Shown here: positions 1-6,627 of the stretch, piece by piece
Position numbering within the stretch: position 1 is the first letter of the stretch
Layout: each line of letters begins with the position of its first letter
From: Alphaproteobacteria bacterium UBA3439
Lineage (GTDB): Bacteria > Pseudomonadota > Alphaproteobacteria > Puniceispirillales > Puniceispirillaceae
Direction of reading: 5' to 3'
DNA: 10,470 bases
NCBI GenBank assembly: GCA_002378605.1
Contig: DFSK01000038.1
Span: forward strand, 11,935-22,404
Translations under genes and position numbers: made by a program
The notes under the pieces: model-generated
The model's input: only the letters and a program-made list of their open reading frames with translations
What the model was told of the DNA's origin: nothing
The model's database searches: none

Positions 1-29
1 TCTTTGCTCATCGTCATTCCTATCATATT

Positions 30-47
30 GGCCTGTTAAATCAGGCC
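30..47. terminator. Short hairpin near the left edge, possible terminator
   Basis: GGCCTG at 30-35 and CAGGCC at 42-47 form a perfect 6-bp stem with a 6-base loop. On the plus strand it is followed by TTTC, which is a weak T tract. It could end a plus-strand gene that lies left of the window. No coding region is supported in positions 1-84. Confidence 0.3.
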
Positions 48-70
48 TTTCAAATTGGGGGGTATTCGTT

Positions 71-108
71 AAAACGCTGTCTGTTTATTCGGGGGTTTTC
101 AGCGTTTT
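71..108 (-). terminator. Inverted repeat spanning the cytochrome stop codon, possible terminator
   Basis: AAAACGCTG (71-79) and its exact complement CAGCGTTTT (100-108) form a 9-bp stem around a 20-base loop. The loop contains the stop codon of the cytochrome gene (85-87). On the minus strand the 3' arm ends in TTTT, so the structure could end transcription of the DUF3144/cytochrome operon. The long loop and the T run lying inside the stem make it a non-ideal intrinsic terminator. Confidence 0.35.
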
Positions 109-480
109 GACAAATTCCAAAATATCATCAACATCCTCAAGGGTAAGGACGATCTCTTTGCTAAAGGCAGGCAGGGCTTCACTTCTTGCCTCGCTAACGC
201 CCTCGATCCGTACAAGCGATGGATGCGGCGGCAAAATATAAAAAATTTCAAAACGATGCGCCCAATCATCAAGCCATTTCATCGCTGAAAATGATGGGGT
301 GGATCCAATACCGCCATAAGGATTGATGCCCGGCACAACATGGCATCTCGTGCAATGCTCGCGCACCACTTTGAGGCCCCGTTCAACAGCGGTACCGGCT
401 TGTGCTGACGTTCCCATACCAACGCCACCAAGCAACGATGCGGCAATGATAGACAGACCAAACAAACGCAAAATAATCAA
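85..480 (-). CDS. Exported small mono-haem c-type cytochrome
   Basis: This is a periplasmic electron carrier with one covalently bound haem. Residues 1-28 form a signal peptide ending in a Ser-Ala-Gln-Ala type cleavage site. The haem site is CTRCH at residues 43-47, with a proline two residues later, as in class I cytochromes c. The expected C-terminal axial methionine is not visible: the position that usually reads Met-Pro reads LPAF (residues 103-106). Met67, His75 or His86 would have to act as sixth ligand, or the haem is five-coordinate. The first codon here is TTG. An AGAGGG at 482-487 is only one base from it, so an in-frame TTG at 471 (10-base spacing) may be the real start; the mature protein would be unchanged. 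The gene follows the DUF3144-like gene by 8 bases, so the two are probably co-transcribed. Redox partner unknown. Confidence 0.8.
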   Translation of the reverse strand: MIILRLFGLSIIAASLLGGVGMGTSAQAGTAVERGLKVVREHCTRCHVVPGINPYGGIGSTPSFSAMKWLDDWAHRFEIFYILPPHPSLVRIEGVSEARSEALPAFSKEIVLTLEDVDDILEFVKTLKTPE

Positions 481-488
481 ACCCTCTT

Positions 489-791
489 CTAGACTGTTGG
501 GTCGGCCATATGTTCGCGCAACATATCGGTATATTGCGCCACCATATGCTGAACAAAGTCTTCCTGTTCATCAATTTCAAGAACATTTTTACCAACATGC
601 GCGGCATAACGCGCCGCAGCATAAAGCATCACCATCTGCAATTCGGTTGATTCGATCTTTTTGTTTCGCTGATTTGCAAGCGAGATAAACTGGTCAGCAA
701 CACGCAAAAAGGACTGGCTGTCCAAAATGCCGTCACGATGTGTTTCCGGATCAAATTCATCAGGCCGTTGATGCCATGGCGGGAATTTCAT
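489..791 (-). CDS. DUF3144-like small protein
   Basis: A 100-residue soluble protein with no signal peptide or membrane segment. It resembles the proteobacterial DUF3144 family: an aliphatic VADQFISLAN stretch at residues 31-40, an alanine-rich LYAAARYAA segment at 56-64, and a closing QYTDMLREH helix at 86-94. In the family, similar blocks surround a short acidic helix, as here. Function is unknown. The N-terminal 20 or so residues (Trp, Pro and Asp rich) extend beyond the usual core. The ATG start has only a weak AGGA about 13 bases upstream. The gene is the first of a probable pair with the cytochrome, which hints at a cytosolic accessory role for that cytochrome. This link rests only on gene order. 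Confidence 0.65.
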   Translation of the reverse strand: MKFPPWHQRPDEFDPETHRDGILDSQSFLRVADQFISLANQRNKKIESTELQMVMLYAAARYAAHVGKNVLEIDEQEDFVQHMVAQYTDMLREHMADPTV

Positions 792-905
792 TGTTGGTAA
801 AATCCTAAATTAAATGATGTTATTTTGTCACTCTATCAGTTTTTTCTGCACAGATGAACCCGTTGCCAGCGCTGTTTTATCAAACAGCATCACCTAATCA
901 TCATT
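792..905 (-). other. Intergenic gap with a GCTGTTT hairpin
   Basis: The gap between the regulator stop and the DUF3144 start holds a perfect 7-bp hairpin, GCTGTTT (871-877) with AAACAGC (882-888) and a 4-base loop. It lies 18 bases past the regulator stop. No T tract follows on either strand, so terminator activity is doubtful. The AT-rich 792-840 segment probably holds the promoter of the DUF3144/cytochrome pair, but no convincing -35/-10 pair could be assigned. Confidence 0.35.
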
Positions 906-1277
906 TTAGCCAATCTGAACGGCCCTCATCCATGACAAAATATCGGCTGATTGATCATCAACAAGCGCGACATGCGCCCGATAGCGGCGAATCAAATCTT
1001 CACCAAGCGGGGTTAATTTAGCACCGCCCTTGCTCGACCCGCCGCGCTCGGTCACAAACAAGGGGTCGCGAAACCCGCTTTGCATTGAATCAAGCAAGAA
1101 CCATGCTCGGCGATAACTCATTCCCATCTGGCGCGCGGCCGCGCTAATCGACCCAGCCTCGCCAAGCAAGGCCAGCAAATTGATTTTGCCAAGGCCAATG
1201 GTCTCATCGGCAATGAATAATTTTGTACGCACCCCCGGTTCTTGGGGCGCATGCCTTGTCTTTTTCGGTGCGGTCAA
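906..1277 (-). CDS. ModE-like single-domain winged-helix regulator
   Basis: A DNA-binding regulator of the ModE N-terminal (LysR-type HTH) family. With the start chosen here it has 123 residues. Residues about 28-65 hold the conserved sequence GLGKINLLALLGEAGSISAA and the recognition helix MGMSYRRAWFLLDSM. A glycine-rich wing with GGSSKGGAKLTPLGEDL follows at about 80-95. There is no C-terminal molbindin domain, so it cannot sense oxyanion the way E. coli ModE does; single-domain homologues are common in proteobacteria. Start choice: a TTG at 1275-1277 sits six bases after a perfect AAGGAGG (1284-1290). The open frame continues upstream to an ATG at 1388, but that extension looks non-coding and lacks a ribosome site; a GTG at 1232 also has none. 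It lies divergent from the tupA-like gene, so it likely controls that gene and itself. Confidence 0.8.
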   Translation of the reverse strand: MTAPKKTRHAPQEPGVRTKLFIADETIGLGKINLLALLGEAGSISAAARQMGMSYRRAWFLLDSMQSGFRDPLFVTERGGSSKGGAKLTPLGEDLIRRYRAHVALVDDQSADILSWMRAVQIG

Positions 1278-1283
1278 AAACGA

Positions 1284-1290
1284 CCTCCTT
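1284..1290 (-). promoter_or_regulatory. Strong ribosome binding site that sets a TTG start
   Basis: On the minus strand this reads AAGGAGG, a complete anti-16S match, with a 6-base spacer to the TTG at 1277-1275. It is the only strong ribosome site in the regulator's open frame, and it places the start well inside the longest ORF. Confidence 0.75.
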
Positions 1291-1340
1291 CGCCAACAAA
1301 CCCTGTCCGCATTAACCTTACCTATTATCCACATGCGAGG

Positions 1341-1362
1341 CGATATGAAAAACAAAACATCG
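1341..1362. promoter_or_regulatory. Possible operator in the divergent regulator/tupA gap
   Basis: The 22-base stretch begins CGATAT and ends ACATCG, an imperfect palindrome (5 of 6 outer pairs) with an A-rich centre. It lies 38 bases before the tupA-like start, between the two divergent genes, where a ModE-type site would be expected. E. coli ModE sites have a similar CG-edged, AT-rich palindromic layout. Only the edges match, so this is a weak candidate. Confidence 0.2.
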
Positions 1363-1400
1363 GGTTTGCAACGCTTCTCAATATTCAATAAAAGATATGG

Positions 1401-2273
1401 ATGATCCGGTTTCGTTTCAGCTTTTTTTCAATCCTGCGCGGCCTATCGTGTTTGACACGGTTGGTGATGGCAGGTTGCATCGCCCTTTTTACCAGCTTTT
1501 TTGCCCTAATGAGCCATGCCGCCTCGCCCGTTATCATTGTTCAATCTGCCACATCAATCCAGAATTCCGGCCTTTATGACCATCTATTGCCGCTATTCGA
1601 GGCTGAAAACGATATTATTGTGCGGATTGTTGCCGTTGGCACGGGTCAGGCGCTTCGCAATGCCAAAAAATGTGATGCCGAGCTGGTCATTGTCCATTCA
1701 AAAATTGATGAAGAACAATTTGTGATCGACGGCTTTGGCAGTCAACGCCATGATTTAATGTATAATGACTTCATTCTTGTTGGGCCAAAGGATGATCCGG
1801 CACAAATCGGAACCGCCAAAACAACTGCCGAGGCTTTTCAGAAAATTGCCGCTGCCAAAGCCCGATTTGCGTCACGAAGTGATGATAGCGGCACGCATAA
1901 GGCCGAACGTCGGTTTTGGCAGGCCGCTAGCGCAACGCCAAAAGATGCCAGCGGTAAATGGTATCTTGAAACCGGCCTTGGTATGGGGGCAACGCTTAAT
2001 TTTGCCGTTCAAGCTGATGCCTATGCGCTTACCGATCGCGCAACATGGCTGACATTTAAAAATAAAACCACACATATTCCGCTATTTCAGGGTGATCCGG
2101 CATTATTTAACCAATATGGCATTGTTTTGGTAAGCCAGACCCATTGCCCGACAATAAAGGCTGGTGAATCTCGAATTTTTGTAGATTGGCTATTATCTCC
2201 CAAGGGGCAAACCGCAATTGCCACTTTCCAGCATGAAAACAGACCTTTATTTTTCCCCAATGCGACCCCTTAA
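1401..2273 (+). CDS. tupA: TupA-like tungstate/molybdate-binding periplasmic protein
   Basis: Periplasmic binding protein of the TupA family (COG2998 type), which captures tungstate or molybdate for an ABC importer. Family landmarks occur in order: SATS at residues 49-52 (the oxyanion loop, TTTS in many homologues), AVGTGQAL at 78-85, MYNDFILVGPKDDP at 120-133, SRSDDSGTHK at 158-167, GMGATLN at 194-200, YALTDRATW at 208-216, and GDPALFNQYG at 231-240. The signal peptide ends near residue 40, with no lipobox cysteine. The annotated N-terminus is long; an in-frame ATG at 1467 gives a more typical signal peptide, and neither start has a strong ribosome site. It is divergent from a ModE-like regulator. 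No permease or ATPase gene follows, which is unusual: the next gene is a multicopper oxidase 105 bases away. Tungstate rather than molybdate preference is inferred from family resemblance. Confidence 0.85.
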   Translation: MIRFRFSFFSILRGLSCLTRLVMAGCIALFTSFFALMSHAASPVIIVQSATSIQNSGLYDHLLPLFEAENDIIVRIVAVGTGQALRNAKKCDAELVIVHSKIDEEQFVIDGFGSQRHDLMYNDFILVGPKDDPAQIGTAKTTAEAFQKIAAAKARFASRSDDSGTHKAERRFWQAASATPKDASGKWYLETGLGMGATLNFAVQADAYALTDRATWLTFKNKTTHIPLFQGDPALFNQYGIVLVSQTHCPTIKAGESRIFVDWLLSPKGQTAIATFQHENRPLFFPNATP

Positions 2274-2316
2274 ATTGCTGGCAAACGCGTGGCAACCAGC
2301 TGGCATAACCTGTGAC

Positions 2317-2339
2317 AAATCAGCCGATACAACTGATTT
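2317..2339 (+). terminator. Inverted repeat after tupA, weak terminator candidate
   Basis: AAATCAG (2317-2323) and CTGATTT (2333-2339) are exact complements around a 9-base loop in the 105-base gap between tupA and the multicopper oxidase. The stem is AT-rich and the T run is only three bases, so termination would be partial at best. If it acts, the oxidase needs its own promoter in the remaining 39 bases or must rely on read-through. Confidence 0.25.
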
Positions 2340-2378
2340 CCTATCGTCAATGCCGTCATCAGGTGCTATCAACATATC

Positions 2379-3770
2379 ATGAAACGACGCCATTTTCTTA
2401 CCCTCGCCGCCGCCGGTGCAACAAGCTCATTGGCCGCCTCCACGCCTTGGACTAGCGTGATTGCCGCACCATCAATGCAGCAAATCACCGCTGGCAAGAC
2501 ACGGCTAAATATTGCTGGCACTGGCCAGCCTGACACTGATCTATGGCTTTATAACCAATCGTGTCCAGGCCCCATGCTGCGCTATCGCAAAGGCGAAATG
2601 CTTCGCGCTGAGGTTCGAAATAATCTCGATGTGGCGACAACCATTCACTGGCATGGCATTCGTAATTTGAATGAAATGGACGGTGTTGCCAATCTTACGC
2701 AAGCACCGATCGAACCTGGCGAGACCTTTGCCTATGAATTTCCGCTAAATGACAGCGGCACCTATTGGTATCACGCCCATAATATGGGCTGGGAACAGGT
2801 GGCACGCGGCCTTTATGGCCCTTTGATTATTGATGATGATCAAGACCCTGAGGTTGATCATGATCTGTGTCTGATGATTGATGATTGGCGGCTGGATAAT
2901 GACGGGCAAATCGACCAAGCATCATTAGGTGGGCTGCATGATTGGTCGCATGGTGGACGGCTTGGCAACTGGCTTACCGTCAATGGCAAATCGGCACCCG
3001 AATTTCGCGTAAAAGACAAGGCACGCATCCGTTTGCGCCTGATCAATGCCGCCAATGCACGCATTATGACAATCCAATTAACCGAAGCGCCCGCGACTTT
3101 GATCGCACTTGATGGCGCTTTTTGCCAGCCGGAACAAGTGACTAAGATCACCTTAGCGCCCGCGCAACGTGCCGATGTTATTCTGGATATGGATCGCGGC
3201 AGCATTGAGCTTGCCGAAATCAGCACTGGTGAGCCTTATCCCGCCGCAACACTGGTTGTTGACCCCGCGCTTGGCCACTCGAACCTCGCCAAAACGCCGG
3301 TCAACCCGCCAAAACCCGCACCGTTACCATCTTTGAACAAACTGCGCCGCATCCCAATTCACATGCAGGGTGGCGCAATGGGCAATTTGCAAAAAGCAAT
3401 GTTTGAAGGTGCGGAATTGTCACTTCGGGAATTGGCACAAAAACACAAAAAACTATGGGCTTTCAATGGCCAGATTGGCGATTATTCGACGCTTTTTGCC
3501 GAGATTGATCAAAATGACCTTGTATCGCTTGATGTCTATAACGACACAGCATGGCGCCATGCGATGCATCTTCATGGCCATCATTTTTGGGTTATGTCGG
3601 ATGATCCGACGCTTGCCCTGCCTGCAGGCCAGCGCGACACATGGCTTATGCAACCACAAGAGCGTATCAGCCTTGTTTTCAGAGCCGATAATCCGGGTCT
3701 ATGGCTGTTTCATTGTCATATGCTAGAACATGCCGCATCAGGCATGGGCGCGGTTCTATCAATCGACTAG
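2379..3770 (+). CDS. Tat-exported multicopper oxidase
   Basis: A laccase-like multicopper oxidase that couples one-electron oxidation of a substrate (metal ion or phenol) to reduction of O2 to water in the periplasm. At 463 residues it is in the usual range for compact three-cupredoxin-domain bacterial enzymes. The N-terminus has a Tat signal: RRHFLT at residues 3-8, then a hydrophobic Ala-rich stretch to about residue 30. All four copper motifs are visible: HWHG (His90, His92), HAH (His132, His134), HAMHLH (His394, His397, His399), and HCHMLEHAASGM (His445, Cys446, His447, His451, Met456). The last motif supplies the type 1 copper Cys and an axial Met. There is no methionine-rich insert like that of CueO, so cuprous oxidase function is not indicated. 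It lies downstream of the tupA-like gene on the same strand; a functional link is not obvious. No strong ribosome site precedes the ATG. Confidence 0.9.
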   Translation: MKRRHFLTLAAAGATSSLAASTPWTSVIAAPSMQQITAGKTRLNIAGTGQPDTDLWLYNQSCPGPMLRYRKGEMLRAEVRNNLDVATTIHWHGIRNLNEMDGVANLTQAPIEPGETFAYEFPLNDSGTYWYHAHNMGWEQVARGLYGPLIIDDDQDPEVDHDLCLMIDDWRLDNDGQIDQASLGGLHDWSHGGRLGNWLTVNGKSAPEFRVKDKARIRLRLINAANARIMTIQLTEAPATLIALDGAFCQPEQVTKITLAPAQRADVILDMDRGSIELAEISTGEPYPAATLVVDPALGHSNLAKTPVNPPKPAPLPSLNKLRRIPIHMQGGAMGNLQKAMFEGAELSLRELAQKHKKLWAFNGQIGDYSTLFAEIDQNDLVSLDVYNDTAWRHAMHLHGHHFWVMSDDPTLALPAGQRDTWLMQPQERISLVFRADNPGLWLFHCHMLEHAASGMGAVLSID

Positions 3771-3814
3771 CACCACGCCCATATCTGTGGCTGTTTCAGC
3801 TAATGGCTGTTTTA

Positions 3815-4501
3815 TCAGACAACGGTAACGGTAAATGAGCCGATGCCTTCAACCTCGCCAACCATCACGTCACCGCGTTCGATCGGCCCCACACCGGCTG
3901 GCGTACCTGACATGATGAGATCACCAGCAGCAATGTCATAAAAGCGCGAAAGATAGGCAATCATTTCCGGCACTTTCCAGATCATCTGGTTCAAATCACC
4001 AACCTGACGTTCGGCGCCATTTACCTGAAGCGCAATGCGCCCCTGATCAAGATGACCAGTGTCACTGGCTGGTACCAGTTCGCTCATCGGTGCAGACCTC
4101 TCAAATGCCTTGCCGATTTCCCAAGGACGGCCCATCTTCTTGGCCTCGCCCTGCAAATCGCGGCGTGTCATATCCAGCCCAAGACCATAGCCGAACACAT
4201 GATCAAGCGCATCATCTTCACGAATATCAACGCCACCACTTTTCAGCGCGACAATCATTTCCATTTCGAAATGCACGTCACTGGTTTGCGGCGGATAAGG
4301 AAATTCACCGCTGGTATCAACATTTTCTGCATTTTTCTGGAAAAAGAACGGCGGCTCTTTATCCGGATCATGCCCCATTTCAATGGCGTGATCGGCATAA
4401 TTACGGCCAATACAATAGATTCGACGCACCGGAAAAACAGCATCACTGCCACGAACTGGCAAACTTACTTGCTGTGCCGGCTCAATTACATAATTCGTCA
4501 T
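3815..4501 (-). CDS. Fumarylacetoacetate hydrolase family protein, fumarylpyruvate hydrolase-like
   Basis: A cytosolic FAH-fold hydrolase that cleaves C-C bonds in beta-diketo acids from aromatic ring breakdown. At 228 residues it matches short members of the family such as fumarylpyruvate hydrolase of the gentisate pathway. Visible landmarks: RIYCIGRNYADHAIEMG at about 27-43, the divalent-metal ligands Glu79 and Glu81 in HFEMEM and Asp110 in GLDMTRRDLQ, KKMGRPWEIGKAF at 121-133, and GTPAGVG at 199-205. The segment DMTRRDLQ with KKMGRPW is especially like fumarylpyruvate hydrolases (NagK type), but related decarboxylases and isomerases share much of it. No other gentisate-pathway gene (ring-opening dioxygenase, isomerase) is present, so the substrate is not settled. 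An AAGGAA lies upstream of the ATG. It converges with the multicopper oxidase across a 44-base gap. Confidence 0.85.
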   Translation of the reverse strand: MTNYVIEPAQQVSLPVRGSDAVFPVRRIYCIGRNYADHAIEMGHDPDKEPPFFFQKNAENVDTSGEFPYPPQTSDVHFEMEMIVALKSGGVDIREDDALDHVFGYGLGLDMTRRDLQGEAKKMGRPWEIGKAFERSAPMSELVPASDTGHLDQGRIALQVNGAERQVGDLNQMIWKVPEMIAYLSRFYDIAAGDLIMSGTPAGVGPIERGDVMVGEVEGIGSFTVTVV

Positions 4502-4539
4502 CTTGGAATTTCCTTTTTACCAATAACAAAGCCAATAGA

Positions 4540-4779
4540 TTAAACAGCCCGGCGCGCCGCATAATAGGCCACGCGCCGCGCAAGACAGGCCAAGAATTCT
4601 GCAATCAAGAAAGCCAGCGCAAACAGCACCAGCAGCACTGCCAAGACATGCTTCATTAAGACATTTGCAGAATAGAGTTCAAATCGAGCGCCAAACCCAA
4701 CAATGGATATCAGCAATTGCCCAATAATGACACGCTTGACCGCGCGAATAAAGCCAATCCGTTCATGGCAATGCGTTCT
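4540..4779 (-). pseudogene. C-terminal remnant of a NitT/TauT-type ABC transporter permease
   Basis: The minus frame is open from a stop at 4780-4782 to TAA at 4540-4542 and encodes about 79 residues. It reads as the end of a binding-protein-dependent permease: KRVIIGQLLISIVGFGARFE (compare the cytoplasmic-loop-to-GlG segment of SsuC/TauC-type permeases), then one hydrophobic helix (LAVLLVLFALAFLIAEFLA), then an Arg-rich tail with ARRVAYYAARR, as in permease C-termini. There is no ATG before the homologous part; the first in-frame ATG (4654-4656) falls just before the last helix and has no ribosome site. Only about 14 bases separate the open frame from the upstream kinase-like gene, so most of the permease and its partners are gone. 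An intact 38-residue membrane peptide from 4656 is possible but less likely. Family placement is by eye. Confidence 0.5.
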
Positions 4780-4793
4780 TTAAAATTTACCCT

Positions 4794-6569
4794 TTATTTG
4801 CCGGAATCTGATCGCTGTGATCCCCCCCATGCGCCAAGCGTGACCGTTTTAACCAAATCCATATCAATCACGTCAATTGGCAAGCGTTTTGGCGCTGGCG
4901 GCGCACCCCATCCAATTGCAGCCAAACATTCATCTGCATTTGCGCCATCAGGTTTGGCCGCAGCATTTTTATATGCCCATCCCGCCTTTTCAATACGCCC
5001 ATAAATTTGCGCGCTGTCCTGATTGGCAAATTCTAGCTTTGGCAACGCCGCAATACATTGCCGCAGAAATTGGTAGCTTGGTATCCATTCGGGATTTAAC
5101 ACATCTTCGGGTCGTGTTGCGGCAACATTGACCTCTTTGAACCGATCAATATTGGACAAAGCCACAGGATCGAGAACCGTCATTGAGCCGTTACGGCCAA
5201 AGGCAATTGTTTTTGGCAATTCGCCAAGCGGAACATCATTATCCAGAAACTCAAAATAAATGTTTTTATCGGTGATCGACATCCATGAAAAAAACAATTC
5301 GGGAATGCCGGTAAAAGCCTCGATATTGTGATAGAGAAGATCATCCACCGCCTTGTAACGCGCCGTTGTGAGCCCGCGTTGCCATGCACGCTCAACGGTT
5401 GCTGGGGGCGGCGTAATCGCAAAAAACAAGAATACCGTCGATCCAAACCGGCTCAATAATGTGCTTTTGTAATCGCCTTCACTATCGATCTTGAAACTAT
5501 CAAATCGAAACCGGTCAATCAGCAAATGCGGAACGGTTTTTGTCTTCGCCTTTTGCGCCATATAGCGATCAAGCTTTTTATCAACAAATTCAAGTTCACG
5601 ACCGGTCAACATCGCGGCATATTTGTAATCGGCACCTAGGCTGTCATAATCCAGCAGATATTTGCGCCAATAATCCGGGCTGATAAGGGCAAAATCTTCC
5701 CACGGCACGCCCATGCGTTCGGCAAGCAGCCGTTGTTGAGGGCGGATTGTGCTTTTACCGGCAGCCGATGCCCCTTTCGTGTTCATCACAATTGGTTCGC
5801 TTTGCGCTGGCAAAAACCGGTAGCCCTCGGCCTTGGCAGCATGTTCGAAAATTGGCGCAATCAAATGGCCGATTTCGGCGCTGCCTTGATCATTGCAAAA
5901 CACCCGAAGCGCCAATTCCACAATCAATTGCCGGTCAGTGACAATGCGACCCTGTTTTCCCAAAATGCCACTCACCACGCTAATCAGCGCGGTCATACAG
6001 GCGGCGGGAAAATCATCTTCATGACGCACGCGCTGCCGCAATTGATCCAAAGCCATCAGTTCCGGCGGTTTTGTCGATGTATCTGCTAGTTTGGACTGCC
6101 GTTTCAAAAATCCGAAAAAGCCTGATTTTGGCTTTTTCTGAGGGGCATCAAAAGAACAGATTTCATCAACAAGCATGGTGAGTTCATGTTTGGCGCGTTG
6201 CCGCACAAGATCAAACCCCGCGGCAATATTCGGCATTTCGGGAATCATATAATGGCGATAGATAGAATCGACCATGCCGCGAAGCTGTAACCCCAGAAAT
6301 TCATAGCTTGGCCCATCGGGAACCGATAAATCGGCGGTGACGCGGATCAGTACCTCATGCGCAACAAGCCGTTCAACCTTTAAGGCACAAAGCTGTTCAA
6401 CCGCGAGGCCGGCAAAATCGGCCGCTTCTTTGGCCTGCTGATAGCCAACATCGCTATTTTCAGGCCGAAACAAGGTAATAAGTGGCAACAGCCTTGTTGG
6501 CAAATTAGAACTAAGGCCCGGGTTCCATGCGTGATAATCACTATCGGGTAAAACTGGTTTTTGAGCCAT
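4794..6569 (-). CDS. Large uncharacterised protein with central P-loop kinase-like domain
   Basis: A 591-residue soluble protein that I cannot name. A P-loop, GASAAGKST, is at residues 266-274, preceded by a hydrophobic strand (PIVMNT). Downstream are SPDYWRKY (about 297-304, an acidic residue where zeta-toxin-like kinases have their catalytic Asp), a Walker-B-like LLIDRF at 349-354, and a basic lid-like RAWQRGLTTARY at 394-405. This pattern suggests a zeta-toxin/AAA-type nucleotide kinase. The first 250 residues are mostly helical, with a Lys/Phe-rich linker at about 144-160, and match nothing I recognise; about 120 residues follow the kinase core. It is much larger than zeta toxins and no antitoxin gene is adjacent. 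Start: the frame can extend to a TTG at 6587, but ATG at 6569 is preferred; neither has a strong ribosome site. The gene begins just past the tctA terminator. Confidence 0.75.
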   Translation of the reverse strand: MAQKPVLPDSDYHAWNPGLSSNLPTRLLPLITLFRPENSDVGYQQAKEAADFAGLAVEQLCALKVERLVAHEVLIRVTADLSVPDGPSYEFLGLQLRGMVDSIYRHYMIPEMPNIAAGFDLVRQRAKHELTMLVDEICSFDAPQKKPKSGFFGFLKRQSKLADTSTKPPELMALDQLRQRVRHEDDFPAACMTALISVVSGILGKQGRIVTDRQLIVELALRVFCNDQGSAEIGHLIAPIFEHAAKAEGYRFLPAQSEPIVMNTKGASAAGKSTIRPQQRLLAERMGVPWEDFALISPDYWRKYLLDYDSLGADYKYAAMLTGRELEFVDKKLDRYMAQKAKTKTVPHLLIDRFRFDSFKIDSEGDYKSTLLSRFGSTVFLFFAITPPPATVERAWQRGLTTARYKAVDDLLYHNIEAFTGIPELFFSWMSITDKNIYFEFLDNDVPLGELPKTIAFGRNGSMTVLDPVALSNIDRFKEVNVAATRPEDVLNPEWIPSYQFLRQCIAALPKLEFANQDSAQIYGRIEKAGWAYKNAAAKPDGANADECLAAIGWGAPPAPKRLPIDVIDMDLVKTVTLGAWGGSQRSDSGK

Positions 6570-6598
6570 GTTTCGCGATCCAATCAACGCCGAAAATA

Positions 6599-6624
6599 AT
6601 AAGGGGCACCGAAGTGCCCCTTAT
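6599..6624 (-). terminator. Intrinsic terminator of the tct operon
   Basis: ATAAGGGGCAC (6599-6609) and GTGCCCCTTAT (6614-6624) form a perfect 11-bp stem. On the minus strand the loop is TTCG, a very stable tetraloop, and the stem is followed by TATTTTC. It starts three bases after the tctA stop. This is a strong Rho-independent terminator, although the T tract is interrupted and the next gene's start is only 24 bases further on. Confidence 0.85.
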
Positions 6625-6627
6625 GGT

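Noticed and set aside
323..688. Plus-strand ORF of 121 codons across the cytochrome and DUF3144 genes
   Set aside because: It is antisense to two supported genes, its translation has no family features, and no ribosome site precedes it.
2281..2305. GCTGG/CCAGC repeats just after the tupA stop
   Set aside because: The stem is only about 5 bp, several alternative pairings compete and no T tract follows, so it is not reported as a terminator.
4052..4659. Overlapping plus-strand ORFs of 163 and 189 codons opposite the FAH-family gene
   Set aside because: They are antisense to a well-supported enzyme and rich in His, Arg and Gln, as expected of frame shadows.
4714..4766. Short minus ORF starting at ATG 4766 next to the permease remnant
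   Set aside because: It is only about 17 codons, in a different frame from the permease-like sequence, and lacks a ribosome site.
4794..6569. The kinase-like gene as half of a toxin-antitoxin pair
   Set aside because: No small antitoxin-like gene is adjacent on either side, and the protein is far larger than a zeta toxin.
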